From positions 49,495 through 113,494 of the forward strand of contig NZ_JAKSYG010000200.1 of the NCBI RefSeq assembly GCF_022829725.1: a DNA stretch of 64,000 bases, read 5' to 3'. Positions 25,838 through 44,076 of this stretch are shown here, one piece after another. The notes under the pieces were generated by a model. It saw only the letters and a list, made by a program, of their open reading frames with translations, did no database searches and was not told the origin of the DNA. This stretch comes from Methylobacterium sp. E-005. GTDB taxonomy: Bacteria > Pseudomonadota > Alphaproteobacteria > Rhizobiales > Beijerinckiaceae. Each line of letters begins with the position of its first letter. The first letter of the stretch is position 1. The position numbers and the translations under genes are program-made.

Positions 25838-27133
25838 TTACGCGCCGCCACAGCTCTTGGTCTTGGTGTTGTAGTTGCCGCACTTGAGCTTGACCCAGTC
25901 GGCCTCGAGGTCCTTCGAGCCCTCGAGCTGCTTCGACCACGCCTCGCCGGGGATCAGCTTGTCGGTCTTCCACACCACGTCGAACTGGCCGTTCGCCTCG
26001 ATCTCGCCGATGAAGACCGGCTTGGTGATGTGGTGGTTCGGCAGCATCGTGGCGGTGCCGCCCGTGAGGTTCTTCTGCTCGATGCCCGGCAGCGCGTCGA
26101 TCACCTTGTCGGGGTCGGTGGTGCCGGCCTTCTCGACCGCCTTCACCCACATGTTGAAGCCGATATAGCTGGCCTCCATCGGGTCGTTGGTGACGGCCTT
26201 CGGGTTCTTCTTGAAGGCCTGCCACTTCTTGATGAAGGCCTCGTTCTCCGGCGTCTTGATCGACTCGAAGTAGTTCCAGGCGGCGAGGTGGCCGGTGAGC
26301 GGCTTGGTGTCGATGCCGGCGAGTTCCTCCTCGCCCACCGAGAAGGCCACGACCGGGATATCGGTGGCCTTGATGCCCTGGTTGCCGAGCTCCTTGTAGA
26401 ACGGCACGTTGGCATCGCCGTTGATGGTCGAGACCACGGCGGTCTTCTTGCCGGCCGAGCCGAACGCCTTGATCTTCGACACCTCGGTCTGCCAGTCCGA
26501 GAAGCCGAACGGCGTGTAGTTGATCAGGATGTCCTCGTCCTTGACGCCCTTGGACTTCAGATAGGCTTCGAGGATCTTGTTGGTGGTGCGCGGGTAGACG
26601 TAGTCGGTCCCCTCCAGCACCCAGCGCTTGGCACCGCCGCCATCCTCCGACATCAGGTAATCGACCGCCGGGATCGCCTGCTGGTTCGGGGCGGCGCCGG
26701 TATAGAACACGTTCCGCTCGCTCTCCTCGCCCTCGTACTGGACGGGGTAGAACAGGATGTTGTCGAGTTCCTTGAACACCGGCAGCACGGATTTGCGCGA
26801 GACGCTGGTCCAGCAGCCGAATACGGCCGCGACCTTGTCCTTGCTGATCAGCTCCCGGGCCTTCTCGGCGAAGAGCGGCCAGTTCGAGGCCGGATCGACC
26901 ACCACCGGCTCCAGCTTCTTACCGAGCACACCGCCCTTGGCGTTCTGCTCGGCGATGAGCATCAGCATCACGTCCTTGAGGGTGGTCTCGGAGATCGCCA
27001 TCGTGCCCGAGAGCGAGTGCAGGATGCCGACCTTGATGGTCTCCTGCGCCCGGGCGGCCCCCGCGCCCACGGCGCTGATCGCGAGCCCGGCGGCCAGTGC
27101 GGCGGCTGAGGCCCAGCTTCCAAATGCTTTCAC
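25838..27133 (-). CDS. urtA: Urea ABC transporter substrate-binding protein UrtA
   Basis: 431 residues, GTG start at 27133 with AAGGGGA 6 bases upstream. Signal peptide to about residue 29 (…GAGAARAQETIK). The mature part is the UrtA pattern: IKVGILHSLSGTMAISETTL, VDPASNWPLFAEKA, FGCWTSVSRKSVLPVF, YPVQYEGEESERNVFYTGAAPN, and DPMEASYIGFNMW. It captures urea in the periplasm for UrtBCDE. First gene of the operon, with a strong sigma-54 promoter just upstream, so expression should rise under nitrogen limitation through NtrC. No urease genes are in the window. Confidence 0.95.
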   Translation of the reverse strand: MKAFGSWASAAALAAGLAISAVGAGAARAQETIKVGILHSLSGTMAISETTLKDVMLMLIAEQNAKGGVLGKKLEPVVVDPASNWPLFAEKARELISKDKVAAVFGCWTSVSRKSVLPVFKELDNILFYPVQYEGEESERNVFYTGAAPNQQAIPAVDYLMSEDGGGAKRWVLEGTDYVYPRTTNKILEAYLKSKGVKDEDILINYTPFGFSDWQTEVSKIKAFGSAGKKTAVVSTINGDANVPFYKELGNQGIKATDIPVVAFSVGEEELAGIDTKPLTGHLAAWNYFESIKTPENEAFIKKWQAFKKNPKAVTNDPMEASYIGFNMWVKAVEKAGTTDPDKVIDALPGIEQKNLTGGTATMLPNHHITKPVFIGEIEANGQFDVVWKTDKLIPGEAWSKQLEGSKDLEADWVKLKCGNYNTKTKSCGGA

Positions 27134-27438
27134 GGCGGTCCCCTTCGTCGTCTTCGTTGAGACGGCGCGAAGGCTCGCAAATCATGTGCCACATATTTAG
27201 GCAACGGCTGTCGCGTGGCCGTTTCCCGGGCTATGCCTGCCTGTCCACACGGCGCTGGCCGCGCGAATCGCGCGCAGGTGAACCCTGTGTACGGATCTGA
27301 ACAAATTCGCCCGCGAAAACTAACCTGGTCGATACTGCGCCGCGGTGCGGTGTGAGACAGTGGCGATCATCCGCCGGGGTCCCGGGTCGCGGGTGACGGG
27401 AGATGGCCCGTGCTCCTGCCCGGATCCGGAGGATCCTC
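27134..27438. other. Divergent urtA / Crp-Fnr promoter region
   Basis: 305 bases holding the sigma-54 promoter of urtA (separate entry). I saw no clear NtrC-type dyad and no FNR-type TTGAT…ATCAA box. Confidence 0.5.
27177..27191 (-). promoter_or_regulatory. Sigma-54 promoter of urtABCDE
   Basis: Minus strand reads TGGCAC-ATGAT-TTGC. The -24 GG and -12 GC are exactly 10 bases apart, the strict sigma-54 spacing, and TGGCAC and TTGC match consensus. The predicted start of transcription is ~30 bases before the urtA GTG. Confidence 0.8.
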
Positions 27439-28119
27439 ATGGTGCTGCTGCAATCCGCCATTCGAAACCGCCTGCTCACCGCGCTGGAGCCGGAGGCGTT
27501 CAGCCGCCTCGCGCCGGCCCTGGAGCCGGTGCCGCTCGCCCTGCATGCGGTGCTGATCGCCCCGCAGGAGCCGATCACGCAGGCCTATTTCGTCGAGGAG
27601 GGGATCGTCTCCCTGGTGGCCGATACCCGCGAGGGGCGGATCGAGATCGGCCTCACGGGCCGCGAGGGCTTCGTCGGCGTGCCACTGGTGCTCGGGGCCG
27701 AGACTACGCCCCACACGGCGATCGTGCAGGCTGGCGGCGAGGCTTTGCGCATTTCGGCGGACGCCCTGCACGAGGCCCTGGACGCGAGCGCCGACCTGCG
27801 CCGGGTGCTGGGGCGCTACGTGCAGAGCCTGATCGTGCAGGTGGGCCAGACCGTCTACGCCAATGCCGACCTCACGGTCGAAGCACGGCTCGCCCGGTGG
27901 ATCCTCATGACCCATGACCGCCTGGACCAGGACGAACTGCCCCTGACGCACGAGGTGCTCTCGAAGATGCTCGGCGTGCGCCGACCCACCGTGACGATGG
28001 CGACCCACACGCTGGAGGGGGCCGGCATGATCCGGGCGCGGCGGGGGCGGATCACGGTGGTCGACCGCGTGAAGCTCGAGGGTCTGGCGGGGGCGATCTA
28101 CGGCGCCGCCGGGGTTTAG
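27439..28119 (+). CDS. Crp/Fnr-family transcriptional regulator
   Basis: 226 residues from the ATG at 27439, with GGAGG at 27428-27432; an in-frame start at 27403 is less likely. The N-terminal cyclic-nucleotide-like beta-roll (YFVEEGIVSLVADTREGRIEIG, GREGFVGVPLVLG) is followed by a long helix and a winged HTH with LPLTHEVLSKMLGVRRPTVT. No cysteine cluster for iron-sulfur is visible, so it is not an FNR-type oxygen sensor. Many rhizobial and Methylobacterium genomes carry numerous such regulators, and its signal is unknown. It is divergent from urtA and might control it, but that is only positional. Confidence 0.87.
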   Translation: MVLLQSAIRNRLLTALEPEAFSRLAPALEPVPLALHAVLIAPQEPITQAYFVEEGIVSLVADTREGRIEIGLTGREGFVGVPLVLGAETTPHTAIVQAGGEALRISADALHEALDASADLRRVLGRYVQSLIVQVGQTVYANADLTVEARLARWILMTHDRLDQDELPLTHEVLSKMLGVRRPTVTMATHTLEGAGMIRARRGRITVVDRVKLEGLAGAIYGAAGV

Positions 28120-28156
28120 GCTTTGGCTGGAGAGTGGGCGCAGGTGCCGCCGCTTC

Positions 28157-28186
28157 TCGCCCTCCCCCGCGGAGGGGGGAGGGAGA
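28157..28186. repeat. Short G/C palindrome after the Crp/Fnr gene
   Basis: GCCCTCCCCCGCGGAGGGGGGAGGG-type hairpin of the same family as the longer intergenic palindromes. It sits between converging genes, so it may stop transcription from both. Confidence 0.5.
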
Positions 28187-28239
28187 ACCCTGCGCGCAAA
28201 CCGGAAATCCGGCTTTAAGCGCGCCGCGCCCCGATGCGG

Positions 28240-30777
<2,538 letters not shown>

Positions 30778-31082
30778 GTGCGGGTCCCCCAAAGTCTGTG
30801 TCCCGGATCGTTGCCGGGGATATCGTGGGCCGATTATCTCTTGTGATGGATTGCCGCCGCATGAACGGTCAGGCAGTCCGGCCCCGAAGCATCCGACTGT
30901 GCGGACAGCTTCCGGCGAAGTCGTGGCAGCGCCGCTCCACTAGGGCGGGCAGGCCCGACACGAGAGATATAGCGCGCGCTCGTGACATTCCAGTCACACC
31001 GGCCCGATAGGGCGATCGGATCACCGGTCGCCAGCGGAGCGGTTCGCCGCTAAGTCCGAGGCGGCAACGCGAGGGGCGCAGC
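30778..31082. other. Divergent glgP / alpha-glucosidase promoter region
   Basis: 305 bases without a gene. It must contain promoters for both flanking genes, but no motif stood out, and no EcfG-type GGAAC…GTT pair was found. Confidence 0.4.
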
Positions 31083-32666
31083 ATGACCGACACCGTCTGG
31101 TGGAAGCGCGGGACCGTCTATCAGATCTATCCCCGCTCCTTTCAGGACACGAACGGCGACGGGGTCGGCGACCTGCCGGGCATCACCGCGCGGCTCGATT
31201 ACCTCGCGTGGCTCGGGGTGGACGCGGTGTGGATCTCGCCGGTCTACCCCTCCCCCATGGCGGATTTCGGCTACGACGTGGCCGATTACTGCGGGATCGA
31301 TCCGCTGTTCGGCACGCTGGCCGAGTTCGACGCGCTGATCGCCGAGGCCCATCGGCGCAAGCTGAAGGTGATCCTCGATTTCGTGCCCAACCACTCGTCG
31401 ATCGTGCATCCCTGGTTCGCGGAGAGCCGGTCGTCGCGCACGAATCCGAAGCGGGACTGGTATATCTGGCGCGATCCCGGCCCCGAGGGCGGGCCGCCCA
31501 ACAACTGGGTGTCGAATTTCGGCGGCCCGGCCTGGACGCTCGATGAGGCCACCGGCCAGTATTACTACCACGCCTTCCTGCGCGAGCAGCCGGACTTGAA
31601 CTGGCGCAATCCCGCGGTGCGGGAGGCGATGCACGACGTGCTCCGCTTCTGGCTGGAGCGCGGGGTCGACGGGTTCCGGGTCGACGTGATCTGGCACCTG
31701 ATGAAGGATGCGGGATTCCGCGACAATCCGGCCAACCCCGATTACGCCCCGGGCGCGCCGGAGATCACCCGCTTCCAGCAGGTCTACTCCGCCGACCGGC
31801 CGGAAATTTTTGATGTCATCGCCGGGATGCGGGATGTCCTGCGGGCCTACGGCGAGCGGGTGCTGATCGGCGAGATCTACCTGCCGGTGGAGCGGCTGGT
31901 CGCCTATTACGGACCGGACCTCACCGGTGCCGACCTGCCCTTCAACTTCCAGCTGATCCAGACGCCGTGGCACGCCGAGGCGGTGTCCGACCTCGTGGCG
32001 CGCTACGAGGCGGCCCTGCCCCCGGGCGGCTGGCCGAACTGGGTGCTGGGCAACCACGACCAGCCGCGCATCGCCGCCCGGGTCGGCGCGGATCAGGCCC
32101 GCATCGCCGCGATGCTGCTCCTGACCCTGCGGGGCACACCGACCCTCTATTACGGCGACGAGATCGGCCTCGGCCACGTGCCGATCCCGCCGGGCCGCGC
32201 GCAGGACCCCTGGGAGCGCAACGAGCCCGGGCACGGCCGCGACCCGGAGCGCACGCCCATGCAGTGGGACGATGGCCCGAACGCCGGCTTCTCCGCGGCC
32301 GAGCCCTGGCTGCCCCTGTCGGAGGATTGGCCGACCCGCAATGTCGAGGGCCAGCGCTCGGACCCGGCCTCGATGCTCACCCTGCACCGGCGCCTGCTTG
32401 CTTTGCGCCGCGACCATGCGGCGCTGGCCGTCGGCGATTACCGCGGCGTGCCGCTCGGGGTCGCGGAGGTGTTTGCCTACGAGCGGTTCGCGGGTGATGA
32501 GGTTCTGCGCGTGGTGCTGAATTTCGCTGCAACGCCGCAGACCCTGCCGCTGCCGGAGGGCGACTGGATTCTGCTGCTCTCGACGCGGGCGGGCCGCGCG
32601 GGCGAGTCGGTCCGCGCAAGCCTGGCTCTGGAGCCGGCCGAGGGCTTGATCCTGCGCCGCGCCTGA
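31083..32666 (+). CDS. GH13 alpha-glucosidase (oligo-1,6-/alpha-1,4-glucosidase type)
   Basis: Cleaves glucose from short maltodextrins or isomaltose-type ends. 527 residues. The start WWKRGTVYQIYPRSFQDTNG is characteristic. The four GH13 regions are DFVPNH, GVDGFRVDVIWHL (nucleophile Asp), LIGEIYLP (acid/base Glu) and LGNHDQPRI. No signal peptide, so it is cytoplasmic. Followed ~155 bases later by glgA on the same strand. Exact specificity (alpha-1,4, alpha-1,6 or trehalose) cannot be settled from motifs alone. Confidence 0.92.
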   Translation: MTDTVWWKRGTVYQIYPRSFQDTNGDGVGDLPGITARLDYLAWLGVDAVWISPVYPSPMADFGYDVADYCGIDPLFGTLAEFDALIAEAHRRKLKVILDFVPNHSSIVHPWFAESRSSRTNPKRDWYIWRDPGPEGGPPNNWVSNFGGPAWTLDEATGQYYYHAFLREQPDLNWRNPAVREAMHDVLRFWLERGVDGFRVDVIWHLMKDAGFRDNPANPDYAPGAPEITRFQQVYSADRPEIFDVIAGMRDVLRAYGERVLIGEIYLPVERLVAYYGPDLTGADLPFNFQLIQTPWHAEAVSDLVARYEAALPPGGWPNWVLGNHDQPRIAARVGADQARIAAMLLLTLRGTPTLYYGDEIGLGHVPIPPGRAQDPWERNEPGHGRDPERTPMQWDDGPNAGFSAAEPWLPLSEDWPTRNVEGQRSDPASMLTLHRRLLALRRDHAALAVGDYRGVPLGVAEVFAYERFAGDEVLRVVLNFAATPQTLPLPEGDWILLLSTRAGRAGESVRASLALEPAEGLILRRA

Positions 32667-32824
32667 ACGCCCGCGGCGATCCGAATAGAAGCTTTGTGAT
32701 CCGAAAAGACGCCTTCCGCGTGCGACTCATGCCGCATTGCACTATGCCGTAACCAAAGTTTAAGGGTGCCGGTGGCCTATTTTGTGCGTCGCAGCGGAAC
32801 CGTCGCGGCGGAGGAGCATTGACT

Positions 32825-34441
32825 GTGGTTGAGATCGTGACAGCCGTGTCTGCCCGATCGACTGCCAGACTGGGGCATCCCGCCCGGCCAGGATCAAGAT
32901 CGATGCTCGATGCGCGCGGCGGTGGATCCCTCGCGGAGTGGTCGTCCGGCGGGGGCGATGACGCGCGACCCTTCACCCAGGCGGCCCGACCGGCCTCACT
33001 GCGCCGCCGCATCCTCTACGCCACCCCCGAGATGGCCGATTTCGTGAAGACCGGTGGTCTCGGCGAGGTCTCGGCCGCCCTGCCCCGGGCCCTGGTGCCG
33101 CATTACGACATCCGCGTGCTGATCCCCGGCTACCGGCAGGTGCGGGCGGCGTTTCCCGAAATTCCGGTCGTGGCGCGCCTCGAGGGCTTCGCGGGCGTGC
33201 CGGCCTGCGATCTGGGCCTCGTCGAGGCGGCCGACGGCCTGCGCATCTACGTCCTCCTGAGCCCCGACCTCTACGAGCGCGATGGCACGCCCTACGGCGA
33301 CCAGCACGGGGATTTCGGCGACAACGATCTGCGCTTCGCCCGCCTCAGCCTCGCGGCGGCGGACCTCGCGGCCGGCGCCGATCCCGACTGGGCGGCCGAC
33401 CTCCTGCATCTCAACGACTGGCAGGCGGCGCTCGCCCCGGCCTATCTCGCGTGGCGCGGCCGGCGGGTGCCGAGCGTGCTGACGATCCACAATCTCGCCT
33501 ACCAGGGCCTGTTTCCCCGGGACACCCTGCCCCGGCTCGGCGTGCCGGATTCCGCCTTCCAGGTGGACGGCGCCGAGTTCTACGGCCAGCTCTCCTTCCT
33601 GAAGGCCGGGATCTTCTACGCCTCGCAGGTCACCACAGTGAGCGAGACCTACGCACGGGAGATCCAGACCCCCGAGATGGGCTGCGGCCTCGACGGGCTG
33701 CTGCGCACCCGCGCCGGGCAGGGCCGGCTCGCCGGCATCCTCAACGGCATCGACGAGACCTGGGATCCGAGCACCGATCCGCACCTTGCCACGCGGTTCG
33801 AGGTCGACGACTGGAAGGGCAAGCGCGCCAATGCCGAGGCGGTGCGGCAGCAATTCGGTCTGGCGGTTTCCCGCGGCCCGCTCTTCGCGATCGTGTCGCG
33901 TCTCGTGCACCAGAAGGGCATCGACCTGAGCCTCCAGGCGGCCGAGTCCATCGTGGCCGGGGGCGGCCAGCTCGTGGTGATCGGCCAGGGCGAGGGCCGG
34001 TTCGAGCAGGCGCTGCAGGGGCTGGCCAAGCGCCACCCGGACGCGGTCGGCGTCCATGTCGGCTTCGAGGAGGCGCAGGCCCGGCGGATGTTCGCGGGCA
34101 GCGACTTCCTGCTGATGCCCTCGCGCTTCGAGCCCTGCGGGCTGGCCCAGATGTACGCGCAGCGCTTCGGCTCCCTGCCGATCGTGCGGCGCACCGGAGG
34201 CCTGGCCGACACGGTCGAGGACGGGGTGACGGGCTTCACCTTCGCGGAGCCTTCGGCCTCGTCCTTCGGGGCGGCGGTCCGGCGGGCGCTGGAGGCCTTC
34301 GGTCAGAAGAAGCGCCTGAACGCCATGCGGCGGCGGGCGATGTCAGCCCGCTTCGGCTGGGATCAGGCCGCCGACAATTATGCCGGGCTCTACGGCCGGG
34401 CGATCGGCAACAGCGTCGGGCTGCGCTGGCGGATGGCGTAG
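32825..34441 (+). CDS. glgA: Glycogen synthase GlgA
   Basis: Transfers glucose from an ADP-glucose-type donor to alpha-1,4-glucan; in organisms with GlgE, related enzymes can also make maltose-1-phosphate. 538 residues from the GTG at 32825 (GAGGAG 8 bases before); a TTG at 32819 is too close to that site. The conserved core begins ~60 residues in: RRILYATPEMADFVKTGGLGEVS holds the donor-binding KTGGL. Further on are DLLHLNDWQAALAP, TIHNLAYQGLF, VSRLVHQKGIDL and the ExxxxxCGL-type MPSRFEPCGLAQMYA. No glgC is in the window. Confidence 0.93.
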   Translation: MVEIVTAVSARSTARLGHPARPGSRSMLDARGGGSLAEWSSGGGDDARPFTQAARPASLRRRILYATPEMADFVKTGGLGEVSAALPRALVPHYDIRVLIPGYRQVRAAFPEIPVVARLEGFAGVPACDLGLVEAADGLRIYVLLSPDLYERDGTPYGDQHGDFGDNDLRFARLSLAAADLAAGADPDWAADLLHLNDWQAALAPAYLAWRGRRVPSVLTIHNLAYQGLFPRDTLPRLGVPDSAFQVDGAEFYGQLSFLKAGIFYASQVTTVSETYAREIQTPEMGCGLDGLLRTRAGQGRLAGILNGIDETWDPSTDPHLATRFEVDDWKGKRANAEAVRQQFGLAVSRGPLFAIVSRLVHQKGIDLSLQAAESIVAGGGQLVVIGQGEGRFEQALQGLAKRHPDAVGVHVGFEEAQARRMFAGSDFLLMPSRFEPCGLAQMYAQRFGSLPIVRRTGGLADTVEDGVTGFTFAEPSASSFGAAVRRALEAFGQKKRLNAMRRRAMSARFGWDQAADNYAGLYGRAIGNSVGLRWRMA

Positions 34442-34468
34442 GGGCGCACGACGGTTCCGCGGATCCGG

Positions 34469-34650
34469 CCCTCTCCACTCTGCGGGGGAGGGAGGCCCCT
34501 GCGTCAGCAGGGGGCGGGAGAGGGGAACCCGGGTTCAGAATGCGTCTCAGCAGACCTGAAGGCCGGGCGCTCCGTCCTGCATCGTCGCTCCCCTCTCCCA
34601 CCCGCCTCGCGGGCCACCCTCCCCCGCAAAGGGGGGAGGGAAACGCGCGG
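34469..34650. repeat. Long G/C palindrome between converging glgA and glgB
   Basis: Left block CTGCGGGGGAGGGAGGCCCC … GCGGGAGAGGGG and right block CCCCTCTCCCACCCGCC … GGCCACCCTCCCCCGCAAAG form an imperfect ~180-base inverted repeat. The centre contains GGGAACCCGG and GTCGCTCCCC, shared with the copy at 43879-44057. Confidence 0.65.
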
Positions 34651-34662
34651 CGCCCGTGAGTC

Positions 34663-36944
34663 TCACCCCTCCAGCAGGAAGATCATCGTCGCCAGCGGCG
34701 GCAGGGTGAGCGACAGACTCTGCCCCTGGCCGTGGCTCGCCTGATCGTCCGTGTGGCAACCGCCCTGGTTGCCGACGTTCGAGCCGCCGTAGATCCCGGC
34801 ATCCGAGTTGAACGCCTCGCGGTAGAACCCCGCCTGCGGCACGCCGATCCGGTAGCCCTCCCGCGGCACCGGCGTGAAGTTCGACACCACGATCGCCACC
34901 TCGCCGGGCTTGGCGCCCTTGCGGGCCCAGGCGATGACGCTGTTGTCCTGATCATCCGCCACCAGCCACTGGAAGCCCGTGTGCTCCACGTCGCGGCTGT
35001 AGAGGGCCGGCGTCGAGACGTAGAGCCGGTTGAGGTCGCGGACCACGTCCTTGACGCCCTTGTGCAGCGGGTCGTCGAGGTGGTGCCAGTCCAGACTGGT
35101 GTCGTGGTTCCACTCGCGCTCCTGGCCGAACTCGCCGCCCATGAACAGCAGCTTCTTGCCGGGATGCCCCCACATGAAGCCGAAATAGGCCCGGAGATTC
35201 GCGAATTTCTGCCAGCGGTCGCCCGGCATCTTGCCGAGGAGCGAGCCCTTCCCGTGTACCACCTCGTCGTGTGACAGGGGCAGGATGAAATTCTCCGAGA
35301 AGGCGTAGAGCAACCCGAAGGTCAGGTTGTGGTGGTGGTAGCGGCGGTGGATCGGGTTCTCCTGCATGAAATGCAGGGTGTCGTGCATCCAGCCCATGTT
35401 CCACTTGAAGCCGAAGCCCAGGCCCCCGGTATAGGTCGGGTGTGAGACCCCCGGCCAGGAGGTCGATTCCTCCGCCACCGTGATGGTGCCCGGCGCGTGG
35501 CTGTAGGTTGCCTCATTGGTCTTGCGCAGGAACTCGATGGCGTCGAGGTTCTCGTTGCCGCCGTAGCGGTTCGGGATCCACTCGCCCTGCCGGCGGGAAT
35601 AGTCGAGGTAGAGCATCGAGGCGACGGCATCCACGCGCAGGCCGTCGAGGTGGTAGTGCTCCAGCCAGAACCGGGCGTTGGCGGCGAGGAACGTCGCCAC
35701 TTCGGTGCGCCCGAAATTGTAGATGTAGGTGCCCCAATCCTGGTGGAAGCCCTGGCGCGGGTCGGCGTGCTCGTAGAGATGCGTGCCGTCGAACAGGCCG
35801 AGCCCGTGGGCGTCCAGGGGGAAGTGGCCCGGCACCCAGTCGAGCAGGATGCCGATGCCGGCCTCGTGGGCGGCCTCGACGAAGGCCGCGAAATCGTCCG
35901 GTGTGCCGAAGCGGCTGGTCGGCGCGAACAGCGAGACCGGCTGGTAGCCCCAGGACCCGTCAAACGGGAATTCGGTGATCGGCAGCATCTCGATATGGGT
36001 GAAGCCCATATCCTTGACGTAGGGGATCAGCCGCTCGGCGAGCTCCCGGTAGGTGAGGTAGCGGTTGCCCTCCTCGGGCACCCGCGCCCAGGAGCCGAGA
36101 TGGACCTCGTAGATCGAGATCGCCGTGTGGCGCGGGTCCTTGGCACCACGGGTGCTCATCCAGCCGGAATCGCGCCACTCGAACTCGCTCGCCCCATAGG
36201 TGATCGAGGCGGTCTCCGGCGGGTGCTGGGCCGCGAAGGCGACCGGATCGGCCTTGAGCGGGATCAGGGAGCCGTCGGGCCCGCGGATCTCGAACTTGTA
36301 GCGCACCCCGGCCGTCAGGCCCGGCACGAACAGCTCCCAGACGCCGCCATCCTGCCAGAGGCGCATCGGGTGGCGCCGCCCGTCCCAGTCGTTGAAGTCG
36401 CCGACGACACTGACCTTGCGGGCATTGGGCGCCCAGACGGCGAAGCGGAACCCGTCGATCCCGTCCAGCTGGCCCGATTGGGCGCCGAGGATCCGGTAGA
36501 CCAGGTTGGTGCCGACCTCGCGAAGAGTCGCCACGTCGTATTGCTCGATCGACGAGCCGAAGCCGTAGGGGTCGTAGCGGCGGCGCTTCGATCCATCCCA
36601 GGATTCGACCTCGATCTCGTAGAGCGGCCGGCCCTCGCCCTCGACCCTCGCCACCCAGAACCCGTCCGGATGGCGCTTCTCGAACGGCGCGGTGCGGCCG
36701 TCCATCACCAGGGTGGCGGCCCGGGCCTCGGGCAGCACGGCGCGGACTTCCCAAGCCTCCGGCCCGACCCGGTGGGGGCCGAGCACCGAGAACGGGTCGC
36801 CGTGGCTCGCGCCCATCAGGGCCGCGATCGCGTCCGGGTGGACGCTCGGGGCCGCCGCGCTGGCGCCGGAGCCCGGGACATCCGCGTTCCGCGCCGTCCC
36901 AACCTCCGGGTCGGCCCGTCCTGCGAAGGTCTCGTCGATCGCCG

Positions 36945-36948
<4 letters not shown>
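34663..36948 (-). CDS. glgB: 1,4-alpha-glucan branching enzyme GlgB
   Basis: Creates alpha-1,6 branches in the glucan. 761 residues from the ATG at 36948, overlapping the treS stop (ATGA). Two N-terminal beta-sandwich modules (DPFSVLGPHRVGPEAWEVRA; FAVWAPNARKVSVVGDFNDW) precede the catalytic barrel, with YEVHLGSWARVPEEGN, GLRVDAVASMLYLDYSR, TVAEESTSWPGV and PLSHDEVVHGKGSLL. The longer frame upstream of 36948 runs out of register in treS and is not used. Confidence 0.96.
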
Positions 36949-40223
<3,275 letters not shown>

Positions 40224-40372
40224 CGCGTCGCTGCCTCATCGGTCAAATCGGACGGGACCGGCGGGGGAACCAGCCGGGGCGCGGGCTGGCGGCCGTCGCG
40301 CGGGTACCAGGGCCGGTGACGGGGATGCCCGCCGCCAGCCTCAACTGTCATGAGCGAGTGCCACGGGCAGCC

Positions 40373-43753
<3,381 letters not shown>

Positions 43754-44076
43754 GCGGCCCTTCGGCTCCCGTTCACTGTGTCGTAACGCTCGAACCGCAC
43801 CAGCGTGCCGCGCGATCCCGCCTGTGTTCTCTCAGCAGACTTGCGTGACAGGGCTGCGGAGGCGTTTGCCACCCGCGCACTCCCTCCCCCCTCTGCGGGG
43901 GAGGGTGGCCCCCGAAGGGGGTCGGGAGAGGGGAACCCGGCTACAGGACGGGGCGCGATCTGCATGAAGGCCCGTGTTCAATTCTGCTCCGTCGCTCCCC
44001 TCTCCCGACCGGCCCTGACGGCGGCCCCACCCCCCCCCGCAGAGGGGGGAGGGAGTGGCGGATGTGTCGGCTCCCC
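43754..44076. other. Intergenic stretch dominated by a long palindrome
   Basis: 323 bases between the malQ-treY fusion gene and glgE, both on the minus strand. More than half is the 179-base palindrome listed next. No gene seen. Confidence 0.5.
43879..44057. repeat. 179-base imperfect palindrome
   Basis: Left end CACTCCCTCCCCCCTCTGCG, right end CGCAGAGGGGGGAGGGAGTG: exact complements over 20 bases. Next pair inward: GTCGGGAGAGGGGA/TCCCCTCTCCCGAC. The clearest member of this family in the window. Confidence 0.75.
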
